Assembly: GCF_900659615.1 (NCBI RefSeq)
Contig: NZ_CAACUY010000071.1
Coordinates: forward strand, 1-38,236
From: Actinomadura fibrosa
Lineage (GTDB): Bacteria; Actinomycetota; Actinomycetes; Streptosporangiales; Streptosporangiaceae
Length of the DNA: 38,236 nt
Direction of reading: 5' to 3'
Shown: positions 1 to 7,359 of the stretch, one piece after another
How the letters are laid out: each line of letters begins with the position of its first letter
Numbering within the stretch: position 1 is the stretch's first letter
Position numbers and translations under genes: made by a program
Notes under the pieces: generated by a model
The model's input: the letters and a program-made list of their open reading frames with translations, nothing else
Told to the model about the DNA's origin: nothing
The model's database searches: none

Positions 1-938
1 ACCGCGCCCGCGGCGGCGAGCGCCTCGCCGAGGGCGCGGTCGAGGGGGGCGAGCCAGAGGTCCTCCTCCAGCGGGGACAGCGGGTCGGGCAGCGTCTCGG
101 CGACCGGGCCGGGGCCGAGCAGGACGGAGCGGCGCGGCGGCAGCGGCGCGAGCGCGGTCACCGGGCGGCTCTGTAGCAGCCAGAGCCGCCCGTCGCGGTC
201 GAACGCGAACTCGATGTCCTGCGGGCCGCCGAACACGGCGGCGGCGCGGGACGCCATCCGGGCGAGCTCGCGCAGCTGCACGGCGGTCAGCGGCCCCTGC
301 ACGGACGCGTCCTTGGCGGCGCGGCCGCCCGCGTCCGGCCCGCCGGAGGGGTCGTCGTCGCGTTCCACGCCGACGAGCCGGCCGCGGCGGGTGAGGGCGT
401 AGCGGGTGCCGTCCACCTCGCCGCCGACCAGGGCCTGCGGGCCGCCGGACACCGCGGACACGATGACCCGGTCCGTGCGGCCGTCCACGGGGTCGGCGCC
501 GAACATGACACCGCCCGCCGCCGCGTCGAGCTGCGGCTGGACGAGCACCGCCATCGTGCCGGACCCGGCGGCGGACGCGACGACGTCGTCCACGGCCGTG
601 CGGAACGCGGGCCAGTCCCGGACGTCGAGGACGGACAGGAAGCGGCCGGCCATCGAGGACACGGCGCCGTCCTCGATCGTGGAGGAGGAGCGGACGACGA
701 GGGGCCGGCGGCCGTCGCGGCTCAGCCGCGCCCAGGCGGAGCGCAGCTCGCCCGTGTTCGCGTACCGCTCGCGGGCCGCGGCGCACTGCACGGGGATGAC
801 GAAGCCGGGCAGCACCGGGAGGCCGTGCGACGCCGCGCGGGCGAGGTTGGCCGCCTTGGCGCCGGCCCGGTCGGGGGCGGTGGCCAGGGGGTCGTCCAGG
901 TTGATGGTCCAGAAGACGCGTGTGCTTTGTGGCACCAC
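1..938 (-). CDS. PEP/pyruvate-binding domain phosphotransferase (partial, C-terminus off the window)
   Basis: The minus strand is open from a GTG at 938 to the window edge, giving about 312 residues. The N-terminus reads VVPQSTRVFWTINLDD. An ATP-grasp-like PEP/pyruvate-binding domain follows, with the segments GAKAANLARA, VVRSSSTIEDG and, near residue 270, QDIEFAFDRDGRLWLLQSRP. That last motif is the hallmark of the nucleotide-binding domain of PEP synthase, pyruvate phosphate dikinase and rifampicin phosphotransferase. Family members use ATP to phosphorylate pyruvate, water or a drug through a later swivelling His domain, which is not in the window, so the substrate cannot be assigned. A GGAACGGAG sequence lies just upstream of two consecutive GTG codons (938 and 935); I chose the first. 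A second domain appears to begin at the edge (TLPDPLSPLEEDLWLAPLDR), as in rifampicin phosphotransferase-like proteins. Confidence 0.85.
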   Translation of the reverse strand, partial: MVPQSTRVFWTINLDDPLATAPDRAGAKAANLARAASHGLPVLPGFVIPVQCAAARERYANTGELRSAWARLSRDGRRPLVVRSSSTIEDGAVSSMAGRFLSVLDVRDWPAFRTAVDDVVASAAGSGTMAVLVQPQLDAAAGGVMFGADPVDGRTDRVIVSAVSGGPQALVGGEVDGTRYALTRRGRLVGVERDDDPSGGPDAGGRAAKDASVQGPLTAVQLRELARMASRAAAVFGGPQDIEFAFDRDGRLWLLQSRPVTALAPLPPRRSVLLGPGPVAETLPDPLSPLEEDLWLAPLDRALGEALAAAGA

Positions 939-1145
939 GAGCTCCGTTCCTCGGGGGCCGCCCGTACATCAACAATCCGCTGAACGCCCGTGAAATTCCT
1001 CCCTCACAGGTGTCGTCTTCGATCTCCCCCTTGGGGGTAGCCGGGCGTGCGACGCCTCGTCCGGAGGGCGGAGGACCGACCCTGGGCGTTCTCCGGGGCG
1101 GGTCCGGTCCGTACGATGTCGCAGGCGTCGAACCGAGGGGGGACC

Positions 1146-1919
1146 ATGGCCGCCGGGCTGGACTGCGAGGTCGCCGAGGGCGTCGGGACGGTCACGATCG
1201 ACCGGCCCGCCAAGCGCAACGCGATGTCGGCGGACATGTGGCGGGCGCTGCCCGGGCTCCTGGACGGGCTCGCCGCCGACCCCGGGGTGCGCGTGCTGGT
1301 GCTGACCGGAGCGGGCGGCGACTTCTGCGCCGGGGCGGACATCTCCGAGCTCGCCGACATCGACCGGCGCGACGGCGCGCACCTGTCGACGGCGGCGGAG
1401 GAGGCGCTCGCCGCGTTCCCGAAGCCGACGCTGGCGGCGATCGAGGGCTTCTGCGTCGGCGGGGGCTGCCAGCTCGCGGCGGCGTGCGACCTGCGGTTCG
1501 CGGCGGAGGGCGCCCGGTTCGGGATCACCCCGGCCAAGCTCGGCATCGTCTACCCGGCGGTCGCGACGGCCCGCCTGGTCCGGCTCGTGGGCCCGTCCGC
1601 GGCGAAGTACCTGCTCTTCTCGGCCGACCTGGTCGGCGCGGACCACGCGCTGCGGATCGGGCTGCTCGACGAGGTCGTCCCGGCGGACGGGCTGCGCGCC
1701 CGCGTCGCGGAGTTCACCCGGACGCTCGCCGCGCGGTCGCTGCTCACCCAGCGCGCCACCAAGGACATCGTGGACGCCATCGCGGCGGGCGGGCCCGTCG
1801 AGGAGAAGGTGCGCGGCTGGCTGGACGAGGTCTCCGCCCGAGGCGAGGTGCAGGAGGGCGTCGCGGCGTTCCTGGAGCGCCGCGCGCCGCGCTTCACCTG
1901 GACCGCTCCGGCGGGCTGA
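1146..1919 (+). CDS. Crotonase-fold enoyl-CoA hydratase/isomerase family protein
   Basis: This is a 257-residue protein, normal length for a single-domain crotonase. ATG 1146 was chosen because AGGGGGG lies just upstream and homology-like sequence starts at once (VAEGVGTVTIDRPAKRNAMS). The CoA-binding and oxyanion-hole segments are present: FCAGADISEL near residue 60 and GFCVGGGCQLAAACDLRF near residue 105. The two acid/base glutamates of rat mitochondrial enoyl-CoA hydratase (Glu144 in GGCELA and Glu164 in FAQPEI) are replaced here by Gln (GGCQLA) and Ala (FGITPAKLGI). Simple hydration of enoyl-CoA is therefore doubtful; isomerase, hydrolase or another crotonase chemistry on a CoA thioester is more likely. 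It stands alone and its 3' end overlaps the convergent coiled-coil gene by 26 bases. Confidence 0.88.
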   Translation: MAAGLDCEVAEGVGTVTIDRPAKRNAMSADMWRALPGLLDGLAADPGVRVLVLTGAGGDFCAGADISELADIDRRDGAHLSTAAEEALAAFPKPTLAAIEGFCVGGGCQLAAACDLRFAAEGARFGITPAKLGIVYPAVATARLVRLVGPSAAKYLLFSADLVGADHALRIGLLDEVVPADGLRARVAEFTRTLAARSLLTQRATKDIVDAIAAGGPVEEKVRGWLDEVSARGEVQEGVAAFLERRAPRFTWTAPAG

Positions 1920-2793
1920 GCGCGGGCCAGGCCGACAGGTCGCAGCGCCGCCCCTCGGGCAGCCGGCGCAGCCGCGGGACGAGCGAGGCGGGGCGGTCCA
2001 GCAGGTCGGCCGCCTCCGGGCGGCGCAGCTCGGCCAGCGTCAGCACCCCGCACAGCAGCGCGCCCCGCGTCCGGACGGCGAGCAGCGGCCCGATCTGGAA
2101 CCCGCCCGCGCCGACCTCGCGCAGCGCGCCGAGGAGGGCCCGCGCCTCCTCGGTGCCCGCCCCGGGCGGGCCGCCGTTCTCGGAGGTCGTCCGCAGGACG
2201 CGCAGCAGGTCGATGAAGTCGCGCTCCAGGCCCCGGGGGCTGCGGCCGGACAGGTAGTAGCGGTCCCGGTCGGTCAGCTCGACGCGGAGCCCGCAGCGCT
2301 CGGCGAACCGCTCGAACGGGCCGGCGAGCGCGGCCCGCGCCGCGGCGGGCTCGGCGGCGAGGGCACCGGTGACGACGTCCACGGGGTCGGCGCCGAGGGA
2401 CGCGGCGACGGCCTGGTCGAGCCGGCCGACGAGGTGCCCGCGGAGCCCCGCGACGTCGGCGGACAGCCGGTCCAGGGCGTCGCGCTGCCGGGTCAGCCGC
2501 TGGTTGACGTCCGGGACCATCCGGTCGTTGATCTGCGCGATGAGCGAGCGGATGCGGGCGTCGGTCTCGCGCAGCCCCGCGTCCTGCCGCTCCTGGTCCG
2601 CCGCGATCCCCTCCAGCCGCTCCTGCTGCGCCGACCGGAACCGCTCCAGCTCGTCCCGGGTGCCCTTGAGCGCGGCGAGCTGGGTGCGGATGTCGGCGAT
2701 CTCGGGCGCGCCCGCGGACCGCCGGCGCTCGAAGGCCAGGTACAGTTCCCGGCCGGCGATCGCCAGGCAGAGCAGGATCAGGATCACCGTCAT
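1894..2793 (-). CDS. Membrane-anchored coiled-coil protein of unknown function
   Basis: The protein has 299 residues and I do not recognise a family. ATG 2793 (MTVILILLCLAIAG) is preferred over an in-frame TTG at 2805 because GGAGGG sits 7 bases before it. Residues 2-18 form one membrane helix with a short N-terminus, followed by charged, heptad-rich sequence at about 25-125 (for example QLAALKGTRDELERFRSAQQERLEG), predicted as a long coiled coil. The C-terminal half is a mixed domain with WALSP-like tail residues and no catalytic motif that I can see. The topology resembles RmuC-like or scaffold proteins, but no nuclease motif is visible. It overlaps the convergent crotonase gene at its 3' end. 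Confidence 0.75.
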   Translation of the reverse strand: MTVILILLCLAIAGRELYLAFERRRSAGAPEIADIRTQLAALKGTRDELERFRSAQQERLEGIAADQERQDAGLRETDARIRSLIAQINDRMVPDVNQRLTRQRDALDRLSADVAGLRGHLVGRLDQAVAASLGADPVDVVTGALAAEPAAARAALAGPFERFAERCGLRVELTDRDRYYLSGRSPRGLERDFIDLLRVLRTTSENGGPPGAGTEEARALLGALREVGAGGFQIGPLLAVRTRGALLCGVLTLAELRRPEAADLLDRPASLVPRLRRLPEGRRCDLSAWPALSPPERSR

Positions 2794-2965
2794 CGCGCCC
2801 TCCAAGGGCCATGTCGCCGAGCAACATAATCCACCGGGCGCCGGCCCGGATAGACCGAAACCTCGACGGCGGCTCAGCGGGGGCGGGTCCTGCGGGGCCG
2901 CTCCACACCGGAGACGTACCCCGGCGCGTTCATGACCATCACCGCCGCGGCGGGCGCCCGGGGCG

Positions 2966-3610
2966 TCAGCGGTTGAGGTAGGCGAGGACGGCGAGGACCC
3001 GCCGGTTGCCGTCGCCGGTGACGGGCAGGTCGAGCTTGGCGAAGATGTTCGCGGTGTGCTTGGTGACGGCGCGCTCGGTGACGACGAGCTGCTGCGCGAT
3101 CGCGGCGTTGGAGCGGCCCTGCGCCATCAGCTCCAGGACCTCCGTCTCGCGCGGCGTGAGCCGGGCGAGCGGCGTGTCCCGGGGGCGGCTCGCGACGAGC
3201 CGGGAGACGACCTCGGGGTCCATCGCCGTCCCGCCGCCCGCCACGCGGCGGACCGCGTCGACGAACTGCGCCGCGTCGAACACCCGGTCCTTCAGCAGGT
3301 AGCCGATGCCGCCGCTGCCGTCGGCGAGCAGCTCGCGCGCGTAGAGCTGCTCGACGTACTGCGACAGCACCAGCACCGGCAGCCCGGGGACGCGGCGCCG
3401 CGCGGCCAGCGCCGCCTGGAGGCCCTCGTCGGTGAACGACGGCGGCAGGCGCACGTCGACCACCGCCACGTCCGGGCGGTGGTCGAGGAGCGCCTTCAGC
3501 AGCGACGGGCCGTTGTCGACGGCGGCGGCGATCTCGAAGCCGTGCGTCTCCAGCAGGCTGACCAGGCCCTCCCTCAGGAGGGCGAGGTCTTCGGCGAGGA
3601 CAACGCGCAC
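2966..3610 (-). CDS. NarL/LuxR-family response regulator
   Basis: This is a 214-residue two-component response regulator. The receiver domain (about 1-120) has the acidic pair E7/D8 (VVLAEDLALL), the phospho-acceptor D52 (VAVVDVRLPP) and the conserved lysine in GYLLKDRV. The C-terminal LuxR-type helix-turn-helix (about 145-205) carries LTPRETEVLELMAQGRSNAAIA and TERAVTKHTANIFAKL. GTG 3610 was chosen because it places VRVVLAED at the N-terminus. The longer in-frame reading runs through the kinase gene in another frame and is not real. The gene overlaps the 3' end of the kinase gene by 37 bases, so the pair is translationally coupled. Together they probably control the divergent MMPL transporter. 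Confidence 0.95.
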   Translation of the reverse strand: MRVVLAEDLALLREGLVSLLETHGFEIAAAVDNGPSLLKALLDHRPDVAVVDVRLPPSFTDEGLQAALAARRRVPGLPVLVLSQYVEQLYARELLADGSGGIGYLLKDRVFDAAQFVDAVRRVAGGGTAMDPEVVSRLVASRPRDTPLARLTPRETEVLELMAQGRSNAAIAQQLVVTERAVTKHTANIFAKLDLPVTGDGNRRVLAVLAYLNR

Positions 3611-4887
3611 GGAAGCTCCAGCGTGACGATGGTCGGGCCGCCCACGGGCGAGTTGACGGCGAGGACGCCGTCGAATGTACCGATCCGCCGCTCGATCCCG
3701 CGCAGCCCGGAGCCGCCGGCGAGGGTGGCGCCGCCGCGGCCGTCGTCGGTGACCGTGATCCGCAGCATCCCGCGCTCGTGCCGCAGGTCGATCCAGACCC
3801 GTCCGGCGCCGGAGTGCTTGGCGGCGTTGGTGAGGATCTCCGACACCGCGAAGTAGGCGGCGGACTCGACCGGCGGCTCGGGCCGGCCGTCCAGGTCGAC
3901 GGTGACCTCGGCGTGCAGCGGGTGGTCGAGCGCGAGCGCCCGGACCGCGTCGCCGAGGCCGCGGTCGGCCAGCACCGGCGGGTGGATGCCGCGGACGAGG
4001 TCGCGCAGCTCGTGCAGCGCCTTGGCGGACGACGCGCGCGTCTCGGCGAGCAGCGTCCGCGCCTTCGCCGGGTCCTTGTCGAGGAGGTGCTCGATCGCGC
4101 CGAGGCTCATGCCCATCGCGACCAGCCGGGCCTGCGCGCCGTCGTGCAGGTCGCGCTCGATGCGACGCAGCTCGGCGGCGGACGCGTCGACGGCCTCCGA
4201 CCGGGTCTCGGTCAGCTGCCGGACGCGCAGCGCCAGCCGCGACTTCTCGGTCGGGCCGAGCAGCGAGCGGCCCCAGCGCCCGTACACGGCCAGCATCCGC
4301 GGCGCGATGAGGAACCCGACAACGATGAAGAGGGTCGCGATGACGACGGTGGACACGACCCGCTCGGCGTCGCGGGCGTAGCCGTCGTCGACCTGGATCA
4401 GCGCGTACCAGTCGCTGCCGCCGTACTTGGTGATGAGCCCGCCGCCGTAGCCCGCGACGAAGTAGCCCCACAGCCCGTACAGGACGCACCAGCCCGGCAG
4501 CGCGGCCGTGAACGCGACCACGATCGGGTCGGCGACCAGCCACAGGTAGTCGCGCCAGGTCGCCGGGTCGGAGATCCGCGCCACGAACCGCCGCAGCAGG
4601 CCCGCCATGCCCGGCTCGAACTCCGGGTCGGGCAGGTAGGGCCGCTCGATCCGGACGCCCGTCCACCGTCCGATGAGGTCCCGGTACATGTTCGTCAGGT
4701 TGCGCATCAGCAGCGTCGCGCCCGGCAGGAGCAGCACGCCCGCGAACGACGTGACCAGGAACAGGACCGTCCCGAACCACACGTTGACGAACACGGCCGG
4801 GATGCCCAGCAGCCCCAGCTTGAACCCGCGCCAGGGCGCGCTGGCGCGCCGCCGCCACCGGGTCTCCTCGACCAGTTCAGCGTTCAC
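3574..4887 (-). CDS. Sensor histidine kinase (HisKA_3/HATPase, membrane sensor domain)
   Basis: The protein has 437 residues. The N-terminal half (about 20-205) has paired hydrophobic segments near 25-60, 119-142 and 180-200 and resembles the actinobacterial 'putative sensor' membrane domain. The dimerisation and phospho-acceptor box RIERDLHDGAQARL places the phosphorylated histidine at H248, as in NarX/DesK-type kinases. The HATPase domain has the N-box ILTNAAKHS (N354), the G1 box DDGRGG (381-386) and the G2 box GSGLRGIERRI (392-402). The GTG start at 4887 follows GGAGGAACC. It is divergent from the MMPL transporter and overlaps its response regulator. The stimulus is unknown; membrane-bound sensors next to MMPL pumps often suggest envelope or lipophilic compound stress (inference). 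Confidence 0.95.
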   Translation of the reverse strand: MNAELVEETRWRRRASAPWRGFKLGLLGIPAVFVNVWFGTVLFLVTSFAGVLLLPGATLLMRNLTNMYRDLIGRWTGVRIERPYLPDPEFEPGMAGLLRRFVARISDPATWRDYLWLVADPIVVAFTAALPGWCVLYGLWGYFVAGYGGGLITKYGGSDWYALIQVDDGYARDAERVVSTVVIATLFIVVGFLIAPRMLAVYGRWGRSLLGPTEKSRLALRVRQLTETRSEAVDASAAELRRIERDLHDGAQARLVAMGMSLGAIEHLLDKDPAKARTLLAETRASSAKALHELRDLVRGIHPPVLADRGLGDAVRALALDHPLHAEVTVDLDGRPEPPVESAAYFAVSEILTNAAKHSGAGRVWIDLRHERGMLRITVTDDGRGGATLAGGSGLRGIERRIGTFDGVLAVNSPVGGPTIVTLELPCALSSPKTSPS

Positions 4888-4915
4888 CGGTTCCTCCGTA
4901 CCTCGCCGTGTCCGT

Positions 4916-4933
4916 CCGGAGACCAGTCTCCGG
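4916..4933. promoter_or_regulatory. Perfect palindrome in the kinase/MMPL divergent promoter region
   Basis: Two 8-base arms, CCGGAGAC and GTCTCCGG, are separated by CA. The site lies 29 bases upstream of the kinase GTG and about 150 bases upstream of the MMPL ATG. A second, weaker repeat (GGGTG at 4975-4979 and CACCC at 4990-4994) lies nearer the transporter. Either could be the binding site of the NarL-type response regulator; this is inferred from position only. A possible -10 for the transporter is TAGCGT at 5039-5044. Confidence 0.5.
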
Positions 4934-5084
4934 CGCCGCGCGGCCGAGCACAGTGTGCCCGCAACCCGGGCGGAGGGTGCACTCAGCTACACCCCCGGAC
5001 GCCGTCCAGGCCCATGTCGCGGGTGGTGCGGGGCTTCCTAGCGTCCTGAGTGTCCCCTCCACCGACCCCCACAGGGAACACCCC

Positions 5085-7280
5085 ATGAAACGGAATCTCG
5101 CCGCCTCGCTGGGCGGCTGGAGCGCACGCCACAGGACCGCGGCGATCCTCGGCTGGCTCCTGTTCGTCGTGCTGGCCTCGGTGCTCGGCGGCGCCGCGGG
5201 GCAGGTCACGATGGCCGACCACGAGCAGGGCGCCGGGGACTCGGCCCGCGCCGCGAAGATCCTCGCCGACGCCGGCATCGAGGACCCGGACCACGAGACG
5301 GTGCTGGTCTCCGGGGGCGCGCACGACGCCGCCTCCCCGGAGGTGACCCGCGCCGTGGCCGCCGTCCGGGCGAACGTCGCGCGGACCGGCATGGTCACCG
5401 GCGCCCGCCCGGACGTGGTGTCCAAGGACCGCCGCCACGTCATCGTCGAGTTCACGCTCAAGGAGGTGCCGGACGGCGCGCCGGAGCCGCTGCCCGCGAT
5501 CGAGAAGGCCGTGGACGAGGCCCGGCACGCCAACCCGGGAGTGGAGATCGGGCAGTTCGGCGGAGCGAGCGCCGAAGCGTGGTTCGACGACGCGCTGGGC
5601 GGCGACTTCCGGCGCGCGGAGACGACCGCGGTGCCGCTCGCCGTCGGCATCCTGTTGGTGGCGTTCGGGGCGCTGCTCGCGGCCGTGCTCCCGGTGCTGC
5701 TGGCGTTCACCGCCTACCTCGCGGCCGCCGGGCTGCTGGCCGTCACCAGCCACCTCGTCCACGTCGACGACACGACGAACTCGGTGACGCTGCTGATGGG
5801 CCTCGCGGTCGGTGTCGACTACTGCCTGTTCTACCTGCGGCGGGAGCGCGAGGAGCGCGCCCGCGGCCGGGACCGCGGGACGGCCCTCGCCATCGCCGCG
5901 GCCACCTCGGGACGGTCGGTCCTCGTGTCCGGGCTCACCGTGATGACGGCGATGGCGGGGTTGTTCCTGTCCGGCCTGCTGGTCTTCGAGGGCTTCGCCG
6001 TCGCGACGATCCTCGTCGTGTGCATCGCGATGCTGGGCTCGGTGACCGTCCTGCCCGCGCTGCTGTCCCTGCTCGGCGACCGGGTCGACGCCGGCCGGAT
6101 CCCGCTGCCCGGCCGCCGGCGCCGCGGGGAGCGCGCCGGGATCGTGGGCGCGGTGCTCCGGCCCGTCCTCGCCCGTCCGGGCATCGCGGCGGCGCTGTCG
6201 GCGGCCCTGCTGCTGGTGCTCGCCGCGCCCGCGCTCGGCATGCGCACCGAGCGGCTCGGCATCGACCAGCAGATCCCGCCCGGCGAGGAGATCGCGCGGA
6301 CCTTCACGCGGCTCAACGAGGCGTTCCCGGGCACGAACGAGCCCGCGGAGGTCGTGGTCCGGGCCCGCGACATCAGGGCGCCCGAGGTCACGGCGGCCAT
6401 CGCCGAGCTGCGGCGGCGGGCCGTCGCGTCCGGGGAGATGAGCGAGCCCATCGACGTCATCGTGCACGAGAAGGAGGGCATCGCCGAGATCGAGGTGCCG
6501 CTCGCGGGGAGCGGCGCCGACGCGGCGTCGAAGCACGCCCTGCGGACGCTGCGCGAGGACGTCGTCCCGCGGACGGTCGGGAGGGTCGCCGACGCGCCCG
6601 TCACCGGCCAGCTCGCCTGGTCGGTCGACTACGACCACCGGCTCCGCGCGGGCGTAGCGCCGGTGTTCCTGTTCGTCCTCGGCGTCACGTTCCTGCTGAT
6701 GCTCGTCTTCTTCCGCTCGCTCGCGGTCGCCGCGGTGGCGATCGTGCTCAACCTGCTGTCGGTCGGCGCCGCGTACGGGGTGATGGTCGCGGTGTTCCAG
6801 CACGGCTGGGGCGACGGGCTCGTCGGGACGAGGGCGGCCGGGGCGCTGGAGTCGTGGATCCCGCTGTTTGTGTTCGTCGTCCTGTTCGGGCTGTCGATGG
6901 ACTACCACGTGTTCGTCGTCTCCCGGATCCGCGAGGCGCACGACCGGGGCCTGCGCACCCGGGCGGCGGTCGAGGAGGGCGTGCGCGCCACGGCGGGCGT
7001 CGTGACCGGCGCCGCGGTCATCATGATCGCCACGTTCGCGATCTTCGCGACGCTGTCCATGCAGGACTTCAAGCAGCTCGGCGTGGGCCTCGCGGCGGCG
7101 GTGCTGATCGACGCGACGGTCGTCCGCGTGGTCCTGCTGCCCGCGGTGATGTCGCTGCTCGGCCGCGCGAACTGGTACCTCCCCCGAGCACTGCGCGGCC
7201 TGCCCGGCATGTCCCACGCCGAGACCGCCCTCCCGTCCCCGGAACCCCTCCGCTCCCACGAGGACGCGATGCGCAGTTAG
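5085..7280 (+). CDS. MMPL-family (RND superfamily) transporter
   Basis: This 731-residue inner-membrane transporter has the two-fold MMPL layout. There is a helix at about 18-38, a periplasmic domain at about 40-185, then five or six helices (185-370), a second helix near 395-415, a second periplasmic domain and a C-terminal helix bundle. The paired GVDYCLFYLRR and SMDYHVFVVSR motifs in the two halves contain the Asp-Tyr pairs that form the proton relay in this family. MMPL proteins move lipids, siderophores or drugs using the proton gradient; no lipid biosynthesis gene lies nearby, so the substrate is unknown. ATG 5085 (MKRNLAASL) was chosen over upstream in-frame codons because it directly precedes the first helix; the AGGGAA before it is only a modest ribosome site. 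It is divergent from the kinase/regulator pair, which suggests it is their target. Confidence 0.93.
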   Translation: MKRNLAASLGGWSARHRTAAILGWLLFVVLASVLGGAAGQVTMADHEQGAGDSARAAKILADAGIEDPDHETVLVSGGAHDAASPEVTRAVAAVRANVARTGMVTGARPDVVSKDRRHVIVEFTLKEVPDGAPEPLPAIEKAVDEARHANPGVEIGQFGGASAEAWFDDALGGDFRRAETTAVPLAVGILLVAFGALLAAVLPVLLAFTAYLAAAGLLAVTSHLVHVDDTTNSVTLLMGLAVGVDYCLFYLRREREERARGRDRGTALAIAAATSGRSVLVSGLTVMTAMAGLFLSGLLVFEGFAVATILVVCIAMLGSVTVLPALLSLLGDRVDAGRIPLPGRRRRGERAGIVGAVLRPVLARPGIAAALSAALLLVLAAPALGMRTERLGIDQQIPPGEEIARTFTRLNEAFPGTNEPAEVVVRARDIRAPEVTAAIAELRRRAVASGEMSEPIDVIVHEKEGIAEIEVPLAGSGADAASKHALRTLREDVVPRTVGRVADAPVTGQLAWSVDYDHRLRAGVAPVFLFVLGVTFLLMLVFFRSLAVAAVAIVLNLLSVGAAYGVMVAVFQHGWGDGLVGTRAAGALESWIPLFVFVVLFGLSMDYHVFVVSRIREAHDRGLRTRAAVEEGVRATAGVVTGAAVIMIATFAIFATLSMQDFKQLGVGLAAAVLIDATVVRVVLLPAVMSLLGRANWYLPRALRGLPGMSHAETALPSPEPLRSHEDAMRS

Positions 7281-7303
7281 GTCGATAACAAAATTAGCGT
7301 TGA

Positions 7304-7351
7304 CCAAGTAAGTAGATCGAGCCTAAAGTTCGGCTCGATCTATTTACTTGG
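7304..7351. promoter_or_regulatory. 20-base-arm inverted repeat (operator) over the promoter of the efflux gene
   Basis: Arm 7304-7323 and arm 7332-7351 match at 19 of 20 positions around an 8-base centre. A likely promoter lies within it: -35 TTGACC at 7300-7305, an 18-base spacer and -10 TAAAGT at 7324-7329 in the centre of the repeat. Transcription would then start near 7336, inside the second arm, so the RNA could not form the full hairpin. The repeat is therefore best read as a DNA operator for a dimeric or tetrameric repressor such as a TetR-family protein. The second arm ends at the first bases of the GGAGG ribosome site (7350-7354). No T-tract follows, so it is not a typical terminator for the MMPL gene. 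Confidence 0.7.
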
Positions 7352-7359
7352 AGGTGGCC

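Noticed and set aside
1550..2908. 452-residue open frame on the minus strand
   Set aside because: It runs through the coiled-coil gene in another frame, is Arg/Pro/Gly-rich and has no family-like sequence; it is a GC-bias shadow.
7304..7351. Rho-independent terminator of the MMPL gene
   Set aside because: There is no T-tract, and the repeat contains a good -35/-10 pair and abuts the ribosome site of the next gene, which fits an operator better.
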